In this document: positions 1 through 6,557 of the stretch, one piece after another
Numbering within the stretch: the stretch's first letter is position 1
Layout: each line of letters begins with the position of its first letter
Source of the DNA: Acidobacteriota bacterium
GTDB taxonomy: Bacteria; Acidobacteriota; UBA6911; RPQK01; JADFOI01
DNA: 6,946 nt
Assembly: GCA_029942065.1 (NCBI GenBank)
Contig: JAPYTY010000108.1
Location: 1-6,946 of the forward strand
Direction: 5' to 3'
The notes under the pieces: generated by a model
The model's database searches: none
What the model was told of the DNA's origin: nothing
What the model saw: the letters and a program-made list of their open reading frames with translations, nothing else
Made by a program: the position numbers and the translations under genes

Positions 1-32
1 GAGAACGATCCGGGTTTGCATTTCGGACCGGC

Positions 33-113
33 TTCGGATTTGGGACTTCGGATTTGGGACTTCGGATTTCGGATTTTCGGTCAGGGGTCAGCCGGTCTGT
101 TGTCAGTTGTCAG
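33..113. repeat. Degenerate 7-bp tandem repeats upstream of polX
   Basis: Two blocks of heptamers fill most of the leader before polX. Block one (33-74) reads TTCGGAT, TTGGGAC, TTCGGAT, TTGGGAC, TTCGGAT, TTCGGAT, so it also looks like a 14-bp repeat. Block two (79-113), after a short phase shift, reads GGTCAGG, GGTCAGC, CGGTCTG, TTGTCAG, TTGTCAG. The stretch is translatable in the polX frame from position 16, but the peptide is low-complexity and unlike any PolX N-terminus, so it is treated as non-coding. Short intergenic tandem repeats of this kind, including heptamers in cyanobacteria, are known from other bacteria. No function is claimed. No other gene is visible in 1-138. Confidence 0.75.
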
Positions 114-130
114 CTACTTCCTAGTAGAAT
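100..130 (+). promoter_or_regulatory. Possible polX promoter, perhaps giving a leaderless mRNA
   Basis: TAGAAT at 125-130 is one base from the TATAAT consensus, and TTGTCA at 100-105 is one base from TTGACA, but the 19-bp spacer is long. A start 6-8 bases after the -10 would fall at or within two bases of the polX ATG at 139. That fits the absence of any Shine-Dalgarno sequence before that ATG. The -35-like element is itself part of the TTGTCAG repeat, so it may be coincidental. Confidence 0.25.
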
Positions 131-138
131 ATCCCCTC

Positions 139-1884
139 ATGGAGAATAAGGACCTGGCCCGGTTTTTCACTGAGATCGCCGACATCCTCGAAATCCAGGA
201 AAGCAACCCTTTCCGGATTCGATCCTTCCGCAGAACAGGTCAAATCATCCAGGACTTGAGCTTTAACGTCGCTGATGCGGCGATCCAGGATCCTCAGAAA
301 CTCAAATCCATCTCAGGGATTGGCGACGGGGCCATCAAAAAGATGCAGGAGATTGTTGAAACTGGAAAGTGCAAGGAACATGAAGACCTGAAGCAACAGA
401 TTCCGGCTTCGCTCCTGTCGCTCACCAGGATTCAGAACCTGGGGCCGAAAAAGGTCAGTCTTTTCTGGAAGAGCCTGAACATCACCAGCGTCGAAGAATT
501 GGAAAAGGCGGCCCGGGAGGAAAAGCTTCGCTCTCTGCCGGGAATGGGGGAGAAAAGTGAAGCCAAGATCCTCAAGGCCATTTCCGGCTATCGTCAAATG
601 CAGGGACGTTTTCGCCTCGACGATGGAATCGAAACCAGCCAGGCCCTCATGGACTACCTGCGCTCACAGGTCAACCTCAACCGGATTGCAGAGGCCGGCA
701 GCATCAGGCGCCGAAGGGAAACCATCGGGGACATTGACATCCTGGTTACCTGTGATGCCCCCGGTGATGTCATCGATGCCTTCACCGGGCACCCCGATGT
801 TCAGGAAGTGCTGGCCAAGGGTGAGACCAAGGCTTCGGTGGTACTGCGCCGGGGACTTCAGGCCGATCTGCGAGTGCTCGAGGATGAGTCCTTTGGAGCC
901 GCCCTTCAGTATTTTACGGGATCCAAAGCGCACAATGTGGCTCTGCGGGAAAGGGCCAAACGAATGGGCTACAAGATCAATGAGTACGGCCTGTTCCCGA
1001 TTGACGACGGCGAAAATCCCGTGGCGGGAGCTAATGAGGAGGACATCTATCGTCTCCTGGAACTTCCCTACATTCCACCCGAAATCAGGGAGAACCGGGG
1101 AGAAATCGACCAGGCGGAGGAGGACCAACTGCCTGAACTGATCCAGCTCAAGGATATTCGTGGGGATTTACACATGCACACCACGGCCACCGATGGTCGC
1201 AACTCGATCCTGGAAATGGCCTCCGCCGCCCGGGAGGTGGGCTATGAGTACGTCGCCATCACCGACCACAGCAAGGCCCTGGCCATGACCGGGGGGCTGG
1301 ATGAAAAGGCTCTTGCCGAACACGCCAGGGAGATCGGCCGAGTTTCCTCCAGTTTGAAGAAGATTAAGATCTTAGAAGGCATCGAGGTCGATATCCTGGA
1401 TGACGGAAAGCTGGATCTGGACGATGAGGCACTGGCGCCGCTCGATGTGGTCATCGCCTCGGTCCACAGCCGTTTTAATCTCTCCCGGAAAGAGATGACA
1501 TTGAGAATTTGTCGGGCTCTGGAAAACCCCCATGTCAACATCCTGGCCCATCCGACCGGTCGCCTTCTGACCAAACGAGAACCCTATCCGGTTGACATGG
1601 AACAGGTGATCAAAACCGCTCGCGAAAACAGGGTTTGCCTGGAGATTAATGCCTACCCGGCCCGTCTGGATTTAAACGATATCCACTGCCTCATGGCCCG
1701 CGACAACGGCGTCTTGATCAGCATCAATTCCGACAGCCACAGCATCCCCATGCTGAGCTACATGCAATACGGAATCTTTACCGCCAGACGGGGCTGGCTC
1801 GAAGCCAGGGATGTGATCAACACCTATTCGTTGAAAAAACTGAAGAGAGTATTGGAGAAGAAGGAGTATGGCGCTGGTCTTTGA
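139..1884 (+). CDS. polX: DNA polymerase/3'-5' exonuclease PolX (family X polymerase with PHP domain)
   Basis: This cytoplasmic repair enzyme should fill short DNA gaps and, through its PHP domain, act as a metal-dependent 3'-5' exonuclease and possibly AP endonuclease in base-excision-type repair, as described for Bacillus and Deinococcus PolX. The product has 581 residues, close to the usual 560-580. Helix-hairpin-helix motifs lie near residues 55-76, 95-115 and 130-148. The palm motif GSIRRRRETIGDIDIL (187-202) carries catalytic D198 and D200, with a likely third aspartate at D243. The conserved YFTGSKAHNVALR (258-270) and GYKINEYGLF (277-286) follow. The PHP domain (about 340-575) keeps the expected metal ligands: H345 and H347, D352, H377, E413, H443, H471, D532 and H534. 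Both active sites therefore look intact. The ATG at 139 is chosen because the homologous fold begins at MENKDLARFF; upstream codons are repeat-derived. No ribosome binding site is evident. The gene stands alone, convergent with the aminotransferase gene. Confidence 0.96.
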   Translation: MENKDLARFFTEIADILEIQESNPFRIRSFRRTGQIIQDLSFNVADAAIQDPQKLKSISGIGDGAIKKMQEIVETGKCKEHEDLKQQIPASLLSLTRIQNLGPKKVSLFWKSLNITSVEELEKAAREEKLRSLPGMGEKSEAKILKAISGYRQMQGRFRLDDGIETSQALMDYLRSQVNLNRIAEAGSIRRRRETIGDIDILVTCDAPGDVIDAFTGHPDVQEVLAKGETKASVVLRRGLQADLRVLEDESFGAALQYFTGSKAHNVALRERAKRMGYKINEYGLFPIDDGENPVAGANEEDIYRLLELPYIPPEIRENRGEIDQAEEDQLPELIQLKDIRGDLHMHTTATDGRNSILEMASAAREVGYEYVAITDHSKALAMTGGLDEKALAEHAREIGRVSSSLKKIKILEGIEVDILDDGKLDLDDEALAPLDVVIASVHSRFNLSRKEMTLRICRALENPHVNILAHPTGRLLTKREPYPVDMEQVIKTARENRVCLEINAYPARLDLNDIHCLMARDNGVLISINSDSHSIPMLSYMQYGIFTARRGWLEARDVINTYSLKKLKRVLEKKEYGAGL

Positions 1885-1891
1885 CCAGCGC
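1871..1891 (+). terminator. Hairpin across the polX stop codon, likely terminator
   Basis: Arms GCGCTGGTC (1871-1879) and GACCAGCGC (1883-1891) form a perfect 9-bp GC-rich stem with a TTT loop. The polX TGA at 1882-1884 spans the loop and the start of the second arm, so the last codons (Ala-Gly-Leu) are written into the stem. The following bases are GTTTCAGGTTTCACGTTTC, T-rich but without an uninterrupted T-run, so intrinsic termination may be incomplete or may need Rho. The structure could also protect the mRNA 3' end. Confidence 0.6.
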
Positions 1892-2011
1892 GTTTCAGGT
1901 TTCACGTTTCACGCGGCCGCTCACGGACCACAGACAGAGGATTGTGGTCCATTTCCTCTGACTTCCTCTCCGGAACGTGAAACCTGAAACATGAAACCTT
2001 GAACGTGAAGC
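1892..2011. repeat. Inverted heptamer arrays with a perfect 17-bp inverted repeat in the convergent intergenic region
   Basis: Three GTTTCAN heptamers run from 1892 to 1912. The opposite-strand form recurs at 1977-2011 as GTGAAAC, CTGAAAC, ATGAAAC, CTTGAAC, GTGAAGC. Because the arrays face each other, 1892-1908 is the exact reverse complement of 1974-1990 (17 of 17 bases). Nested inside is a perfect 8-bp hairpin, GGACCACA (1925-1932) with TGTGGTCC (1943-1950). An alternative 7-bp pairing, CAGAGGA (1935-1941) with TCCTCTG (1954-1960), is mutually exclusive with it. A GCGGCCGC palindrome lies at 1913-1920. There is no ORF of note. The region could form a long stem-loop in either transcript or a cruciform in DNA. 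Confidence 0.8.
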
Positions 2012-2036
2012 TCAAGCGCTCAGCGCTTGAGCTTCA
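2006..2036 (-). terminator. Near-perfect palindrome at the aminotransferase stop codon, likely terminator
   Basis: Fifteen bases on each side of C2021 pair perfectly (TGAAGCTCAAGCGCT, 2006-2020, with its complement, 2022-2036). The aminotransferase stop codon (TGA on the minus strand, 2022-2020) sits exactly at the centre, in what would be the loop, so the last residues (Leu-Lys-Leu-Lys-Arg) are encoded in one arm. In the minus-strand transcript the hairpin is followed by GTTTCA-type heptamers rather than a clean U-tract. On the plus strand it is followed by TAGTCTTTCC, so it might also stop read-through from polX. Confidence 0.65.
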
Positions 2037-3195
2037 GTAGTCTTTCCGCTGCTTCTTCAAGAACTTCCATGGTCTTGCAAAAGGCAAAACGAATAAACTT
2101 CCGGCCCAGTTCGGGCCGATGAAAGAAGCTGCTTCCCGGGACTGCTGCAACTCCAAAGTTCCGAATCAGTTGATCCACGAACGTCACGTCATCCACATCG
2201 GTCAGGGGAGAAATATCGACCATCACGTAGTAGGCGCCGGAAGGGTTCCACACCTTGAACCCAACCTCCTCGAGAACCTTGACAAAATAATCTCTGCGCT
2301 GCTGATAGTCCGAAGCAATTTGCAGATAATAATCCTGCCCCATCCCCATCGCCACGGAGCCTGCCTCCTGCAGCGGAGCCGCTGCTCCCACAGTCAGGAA
2401 ATCGTGAATTTTTCGAATGGCATCGGTCAGATCCGGTGGAGCAATAATATAGCCGACTCGCCAGCCTGTGATGCTGAAGGTCTTGGAAAGTCCGCTGATG
2501 GTGATGGTTCGATCTCTCATCCCGGGAAAGAGAGCGATGGGATGGTGGGTGACTCCGGGGTAGACAATGTGTTCATAGATTTCGTCGGTAATCACGTAAA
2601 AGTCGTATTCCCGGGCCAGTTCTGAAATCCTGGTAAGCTCCTCCTGACTGAAGACCTTTCCGGAAGGGTTATTGGGGGAATTCAGGATCAAGGCGCGCAC
2701 CCGGCTTTCCCGGATCCTCTCCTCGAGTTGTTGAAAATCAAAAGCCCAGTTCCGCCCAGGATCGAGAGAAACGTAGACAGGTAAGGCACCGGCGATCACA
2801 GCGTCGGGACCGTAGTTTTCGTAAAAAGGTTCGAAAACAAGAATCCGATCCTCGGGATCCACCAGACCGAGAATGGATGAAATCATACTCTCGGTCGAAC
2901 CACAGGCCACGGTGATTTCCCGGTTCGGGTCAATCTCCCAGCCATGGAAGGTCTTGTACTTTTCGGCGATGGCTGCACGAAAGCCGGACGCTCCCCAGGT
3001 GATAGCGTACTGGTTGATATCATCCTGAATGGCCCGGCAGGCGGCATCCTTGATCGACTGGGGAGCTGGAAAGTTGGGGAATCCTTGGGCCAGATTGATG
3101 GCGTTGTGATCAAGAGCCAGGCGCGTCATCTCCCGAATCACGGATTCGGTGAAGGTGGAAACCTTGTGGCTGACCCGCTGCTTTGAAGTTGACAT
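2020..3195 (-). CDS. Class I/II PLP-dependent aminotransferase (KAT/YbdL/aspartate aminotransferase-like)
   Basis: This is a cytosolic fold-type I transaminase that moves an amino group between an amino acid and a 2-oxoacid. The 391-residue length is normal. Visible landmarks are NLAQGFPNFPAP (34-45), NQYAITWGASGFR (61-73), FEPFYENY (121-128), NSPNNPSGK (172-180, with N176 expected to contact the PLP ring), DEIYEH (204-209, D204 for the pyridine nitrogen and Y207), SGLSKTFSITGWRVGY (234-249, K238 as Schiff-base lysine, R246 for the PLP phosphate) and FIRFAF (367-372, R369 for the substrate carboxylate). The QGFP and FEPFYENY motifs resemble kynurenine/glutamine/methionine aminotransferases more than AlaA or histidinol-phosphate aminotransferases, but substrate cannot be assigned. 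The ATG at 3195 has AAGGG seven bases upstream and lies 20 bp after the stop of the 3216-4253 gene, implying cotranscription from the promoter near 4274-4303. Confidence 0.93.
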   Translation of the reverse strand: MSTSKQRVSHKVSTFTESVIREMTRLALDHNAINLAQGFPNFPAPQSIKDAACRAIQDDINQYAITWGASGFRAAIAEKYKTFHGWEIDPNREITVACGSTESMISSILGLVDPEDRILVFEPFYENYGPDAVIAGALPVYVSLDPGRNWAFDFQQLEERIRESRVRALILNSPNNPSGKVFSQEELTRISELAREYDFYVITDEIYEHIVYPGVTHHPIALFPGMRDRTITISGLSKTFSITGWRVGYIIAPPDLTDAIRKIHDFLTVGAAAPLQEAGSVAMGMGQDYYLQIASDYQQRRDYFVKVLEEVGFKVWNPSGAYYVMVDISPLTDVDDVTFVDQLIRNFGVAAVPGSSFFHRPELGRKFIRFAFCKTMEVLEEAAERLLKLKR

Positions 3196-3215
3196 TTCCG
3201 AACCCTTGGGTCTTC

Positions 3216-4253
3216 CTAGTCCTTATCCTCTGATGGAGTGGAAGTCCTCCGGCCGCTTACAGATACGTTTTTAAAGGTAAACTCCGGCAAGTCTGGAACC
3301 GGGTCGGGTGCAGACACTTGTTCCTGGGAGTTACCCCTCCCAGTGTTTTCAGTCGGCTGCGGATCAACCGGCCTCTCCTCCGACAGGTTGGACTCAACCA
3401 CGGTTGGGGGGGCTTTCCGATCGGGCTCTGCCTCCGGAGGCGCCGGATTCCGGGGCAGAGTGACCGTTCGCTCCGGATCCGCTTCCGGCTCCTGCCGAGG
3501 TACCGTCTCCGGTGCCGGTTCTTCGATCGTCACAGCCGACGGTTCCTCCGTTTTTAGGCTGACCTGAGGAGGCTCAGGAGAGACGGTTTCTTCCGCCACC
3601 GCTTCCCCTCCCTGAGCGGATTGCAGGGCCGGCTGCTGCTGAAGATATTGGTTCTTAAGAATCAAAACAGCCAGGTGAGTCAGCAATTCCAGCAAATCGA
3701 CCGGCACTTCATCGGATGAGTCAAGGTAGAGCACCACAGGAACAGCCTCCCCGAAAACAAGCGGGATACAAACACTCATTCGGGGAGATTCTCCCGATTC
3801 GCTCACCCAGGGGAAGGCCTCTCCCAGATTCTCCCCACTCACAACCACCTGTTTGTCGGCAGCGGCTCGGATTATGGGACTGGATGGATTCTGGGTACCG
3901 GCGGATTCGATCTGAACCGGATCGAATCCAATCGACCGCCATTTCGAATATCCTTCATCCTCTTTCACGAACAAAATACCCCGGCTCGCCATGGACCCTG
4001 CTGCTTCCAGGTAGGCTGCCAGAACCCGGCTCTGGCTCTCGGCCGCTGCCATGCTCCGAGCGGCTTGGTTAATCCGCCTCAATTCTGGATCCCTTGAGGG
4101 AGGCGCCGCATTTGCCTGATTGCGATGCCCTTTTTCGAGGCCACCCAGCCTCGATTCAAAGTGCCTTGTGGTGGTTTCCAGCCGGGACTCAATGGCGTCA
4201 AGCTTGCTTTCGATACCGGCCAGGGAGTCTTGCAGGGCTTTCGAATAATCCAA
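3216..4253 (-). CDS. Uncharacterised protein: coiled coil, GAF-like domain, Pro/Glu-rich tail
   Basis: I do not recognise this 345-residue protein as a named family. Residues 1-45 have heptad-like spacing typical of a coiled coil (LAGIESKLDAIESRLETTTR). Residues about 60-205 look like a compact sensor domain of GAF type: a helix (LAAYLEAAGSMASR), strand (GILFVKEDEG), SKWRSIGF, a variable middle, then strands MSVCIPLVFGEAVPVVLYLDS and a final amphipathic helix (VDLLELLTHLAVLIL). Residues about 206-345 are low-complexity, rich in Pro, Glu, Ser and Thr, probably disordered, ending in the distinct segment LPEFTFKNVSVSGRR (322-336). There is no signal peptide, membrane segment or catalytic domain. 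A cytosolic sensor or scaffold is an inference. The start is TTG at 4253, chosen because AAAAGGAG lies just upstream and the next in-frame Met (68) would remove the coiled coil. It is first in a likely operon with the aminotransferase gene and divergent from recD2. Confidence 0.85.
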   Translation of the reverse strand: MDYSKALQDSLAGIESKLDAIESRLETTTRHFESRLGGLEKGHRNQANAAPPSRDPELRRINQAARSMAAAESQSRVLAAYLEAAGSMASRGILFVKEDEGYSKWRSIGFDPVQIESAGTQNPSSPIIRAAADKQVVVSGENLGEAFPWVSESGESPRMSVCIPLVFGEAVPVVLYLDSSDEVPVDLLELLTHLAVLILKNQYLQQQPALQSAQGGEAVAEETVSPEPPQVSLKTEEPSAVTIEEPAPETVPRQEPEADPERTVTLPRNPAPPEAEPDRKAPPTVVESNLSEERPVDPQPTENTGRGNSQEQVSAPDPVPDLPEFTFKNVSVSGRRTSTPSEDKD

Positions 4254-4257
4254 AATA

Positions 4258-4265
4258 CTCCTTTT
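4258..4265 (-). promoter_or_regulatory. Shine-Dalgarno site supporting a TTG start
   Basis: On the minus strand AAAAGGAG is followed by TATT and then the TTG at 4253. The match to the anti-SD is strong though the 4-base spacing is short. It decides the start, since no in-frame ATG or GTG nearby has a comparable site. Confidence 0.7.
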
Positions 4266-4273
4266 AAATGAGC

Positions 4274-4303
4274 ATCTTAGAGACTCACTCTAGACGCTGT
4301 CAA
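4274..4303 (-). promoter_or_regulatory. Promoter candidate for the GAF-like protein/aminotransferase operon
   Basis: Read on the minus strand, a perfect TTGACA -35 (4303-4298) is followed after 18 bp by TAAGAT (4279-4274), a four-of-six match to TATAAT. Transcription would start near 4267, leaving a leader of about 14 bases that contains the Shine-Dalgarno. The position fits well; the -10 is only moderate. Confidence 0.55.
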
Positions 4304-4304
4304 C

Positions 4305-4334
4305 CTGGCCCGGACGATGCATGATTCGGGCCAG
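4305..4334. promoter_or_regulatory. Centred dyad in the divergent promoter region, candidate operator
   Basis: CTGGCCCG (4305-4312) and CGGGCCAG (4327-4334) are perfect 8-bp inverted repeats. The palindrome ATGCAT (4317-4322) sits exactly at the same centre, so 12 of 15 position pairs across 30 bp are complementary. The dyad lies directly upstream of the minus-strand TTGACA and would cover the -35 region of the proposed recD2 promoter. That is the geometry of a dimeric regulator site; a transcript hairpin is the alternative. No regulator gene is present in the window. Confidence 0.45.
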
Positions 4335-4342
4335 CTGGGATA

Positions 4343-4351
4343 TGGTATAAG
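4343..4351 (+). promoter_or_regulatory. Possible extended -10 element for recD2
   Basis: TGGTATAAG has the TGn extension and a five-of-six -10 hexamer (TATAAG). No good -35 is present at the expected distance, as is common for extended -10 promoters. Transcription would begin near 4358, about 19 bases before the recD2 ATG. That short leader has no convincing Shine-Dalgarno. Confidence 0.35.
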
Positions 4352-4376
4352 TGACCGTATCTCGGATTGACTCCTT

Positions 4377-6554
4377 ATGTTGACACAATTACAAGGCCAG
4401 ATAGAACGCATCACCTATGTCAACCAGGAGAATGGTTTCACCATCGCCAAGGTGAGGATTCGAGGTCGTCGTCAACTGGCCACGGTGGTGGGAAATCTGG
4501 CTTCACCCACACCTGGAGAGGTCCTCAGCATGCAGGGAGAGTGGGTGAAGCATCCCCGCTTTGGAGAACAATTCAAGGTTTCACACTTTGAATCCCAGGC
4601 TCCCTCATCGATTTATGGTATCCAGAAATATCTGGGGTCGGGCCTGATTCGAGGCATCGGACCGGTGATGGCTGAACGAATCGTCGAGAAGTTTGGCAAA
4701 GACACCCTGGATATGATTGAAAACAAGCCTCAAAAACTCTCCCAGGTTCCCGGAGTCGGGAAAAAACGGATCGAGATGATCAAGATCGCCTGGGAAGAAC
4801 AGCGTGATATTCGGGAGGTCATGCTGTTTCTTCAGAGTCAAGGAGTCAGTTCGGGATATGCCACCAAGATCTTCAAGCAGTATGGCAGTCAATCCATCAC
4901 CGTGGTCCAGGAGAACCCTTATCGACTGGCCCTGGATATCTTTGGCATCGGCTTTATTATCGCTGACTCCATCGCCGAGAAACTGGGGTTCTCAAAAGAC
5001 TCGGAATTGAGAGCTGAAGCGGGAATTCTTTACGTTCTCAACAAACTCACCGAAGAGGGCCATATTTATTTCCCTTATGAATCGCTGCTGGAAAAGTGCC
5101 AGAGCGTCCTGGATGCGAACCGGGAAGTAATTGTCAAAGCCTTTGCCTCTGTCGTGGAGGAGAAAAGAATCGTCATCGAGGATACCAACCTGGAGGTCGA
5201 CGAGTTCACCCCCAATCAGAAGGAAGTTTATCTGACCACTCTCCACCACTGTGAAGTGGGCATTGCCCACAACTTGAGGGTGCTTACTTCGACCGCTAAA
5301 TCGATTCGGAAGATCGATACCCACAAGGCCATCGACTGGGTGCAAACACAGCTTGCCATCACCCTGGCCGGCAGACAGATACAGGCCGTCAACTCCGCTC
5401 TTGAAGACAAGGTCATGGTAATTACAGGAGGACCTGGAACGGGAAAAACCACCATCATCAACGCCATTCTGAAAATCTTCGAGAAGCTCCAGGTTCAAAT
5501 CATGCTGGCTGCTCCGACCGGACGGGCTGCCAAAAGAATGCGTGAGGCCACAGGCCACCAGGCTAAAACGATTCACCGAATGCTCAAGTACAGCGTTCAA
5601 AAAGGCGGCTTCCAGAAAAACGAGATCAATCCTCTCAAATGCGACCTGTTGATCGTGGATGAAGCCTCCATGATCGACTCTGTTTTGATGCACCATGTTT
5701 TGAAGGCGGTTCCTCCACAAGCCACTTTTGTGATGGTCGGAGACATCAACCAGCTTCCCTCCGTGGGTCCCGGGAATGTCCTCAAGGACATCATCGCCTC
5801 GGGTGCCGTGCCGGTGGTCGAGCTCACTGAAATTTTCCGACAGGCTCAGGAAAGTTCCATTGTCGTGAACGCACACAGGATCAACCGAGGGCAATTGCCG
5901 AAACTCGAGCCGGATCGGCAGCAACTGGAGGACTTCTTTCTGGTCGAACAGGAAGATCCTGAGGAGGTTCTAAGAATCATACTGGAGCTCATCAAGGAAC
6001 GCATCCCGAAACGATTCGGCCTGGACCCTCTCAAAGATATCCAGGTTCTCACTCCCATGCACAGAGGAATCGTGGGATCCGAAAACCTCAACCTGGAACT
6101 TCAAAATGCTCTCAATCCCAGGCCGGACGGGATCACAAGAGGAGGCCGGAGTTTCAGGGTCAACGACAAGGTCATGCAAACCAAGAACAATTACGAAAAA
6201 GGGATTTTCAACGGCGACATCGGCCGGATCACCAGGATCAATCCCGAATCCCAGCAGACCCACATTGCCTTCGACAACCGGGAGGTCTTGTGTGAGCATT
6301 CGGAACTGGACGAAATCGTTCTGGCTTACGCCATCTCCGTCCACAAGTCACAAGGCTCAGAATACCCGGCTGTCGTTTTTCCCATCCTGATGCAGCACTA
6401 CCTTCTATTGCAAAGAAACCTGATCTATACAGGCATCACCCGAGCGAAAACACTTGTGGTGATGGTGGGTACCAAAAAAGCCTTGTCTACCGGGATCAAA
6501 AACGACAAGACACGCAAACGCTACACCAGTCTGCAACGCAGATTGGCCGGCTAA
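4377..6554 (+). CDS. recD2: RecD2-type ATP-dependent DNA helicase (RecD/TraA family, YrrC-like)
   Basis: This superfamily 1B helicase is expected to unwind DNA 5' to 3' on its own; RecD2 proteins occur mostly where RecBC is absent and help in recombination, repair and replication-fork processing. The 725 residues match Deinococcus RecD2 in size. An N-terminal OB-like part (about 1-75, with the typical NQENGFTIAKV) precedes helix-hairpin-helix repeats at 89-107, 121-139 and 189-204. The motor holds Walker A GGPGTGKTT (351-359, K357), motif Ia APTGRAAKRM (379-388), Walker B LLIVDEASM (424-432, D428/E429), motif III VGDINQLPSVGPG (454-466), motif IV ELTEIFRQ (482-489), a segment with NDKVMQTKNNY (596-606) and FNGDIG (611-616), and C-terminal YAISVHKSQGSEYP (651-664) and YTGITRAK (684-691, R689 as probable arginine finger). 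All motifs look intact. The ATG at 4377 gives the family's N-terminus; no strong Shine-Dalgarno precedes it. No recB or recC gene is visible here. Confidence 0.96.
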   Translation: MLTQLQGQIERITYVNQENGFTIAKVRIRGRRQLATVVGNLASPTPGEVLSMQGEWVKHPRFGEQFKVSHFESQAPSSIYGIQKYLGSGLIRGIGPVMAERIVEKFGKDTLDMIENKPQKLSQVPGVGKKRIEMIKIAWEEQRDIREVMLFLQSQGVSSGYATKIFKQYGSQSITVVQENPYRLALDIFGIGFIIADSIAEKLGFSKDSELRAEAGILYVLNKLTEEGHIYFPYESLLEKCQSVLDANREVIVKAFASVVEEKRIVIEDTNLEVDEFTPNQKEVYLTTLHHCEVGIAHNLRVLTSTAKSIRKIDTHKAIDWVQTQLAITLAGRQIQAVNSALEDKVMVITGGPGTGKTTIINAILKIFEKLQVQIMLAAPTGRAAKRMREATGHQAKTIHRMLKYSVQKGGFQKNEINPLKCDLLIVDEASMIDSVLMHHVLKAVPPQATFVMVGDINQLPSVGPGNVLKDIIASGAVPVVELTEIFRQAQESSIVVNAHRINRGQLPKLEPDRQQLEDFFLVEQEDPEEVLRIILELIKERIPKRFGLDPLKDIQVLTPMHRGIVGSENLNLELQNALNPRPDGITRGGRSFRVNDKVMQTKNNYEKGIFNGDIGRITRINPESQQTHIAFDNREVLCEHSELDEIVLAYAISVHKSQGSEYPAVVFPILMQHYLLLQRNLIYTGITRAKTLVVMVGTKKALSTGIKNDKTRKRYTSLQRRLAG

Positions 6555-6557
6555 TCC

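Noticed and set aside
16..138. N-terminal extension of polX from the ATG at 16
   Set aside because: The extra 41 residues come from heptamer repeats and do not resemble a PolX N-terminus, which begins naturally at residue MENKDLARFF.
557..1141. 194-codon open frame on the plus strand in another phase
   Set aside because: It overlaps the palm domain of polX and the product is rich in Arg, Pro, Ser and Trp without domain character, typical of an out-of-frame reading.
1892..2011. CRISPR array
   Set aside because: The repeats are only 7 bp, contiguous, without spacers and in opposing orientations; no cas genes are nearby.
3238..3567. Gly/Ser-rich plus-strand open frame
   Set aside because: It is the complement of the Pro/Glu/Ser-rich tail of the 3216-4253 gene; low-complexity coding often leaves the opposite strand open.
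4992..5924. 310-codon open frame on the minus strand
   Set aside because: It is antisense to the conserved helicase core of recD2, and its predicted protein has no recognisable motif. The plus-strand reading contains every expected RecD2 motif, so this is a shadow frame.
139..6554. A joint PolX-RecD2 defence or repair system
   Set aside because: Both are widespread housekeeping repair proteins in separate transcription units 2.5 kb apart, with an unrelated aminotransferase operon between them. Nothing in the sequence ties them into one system.
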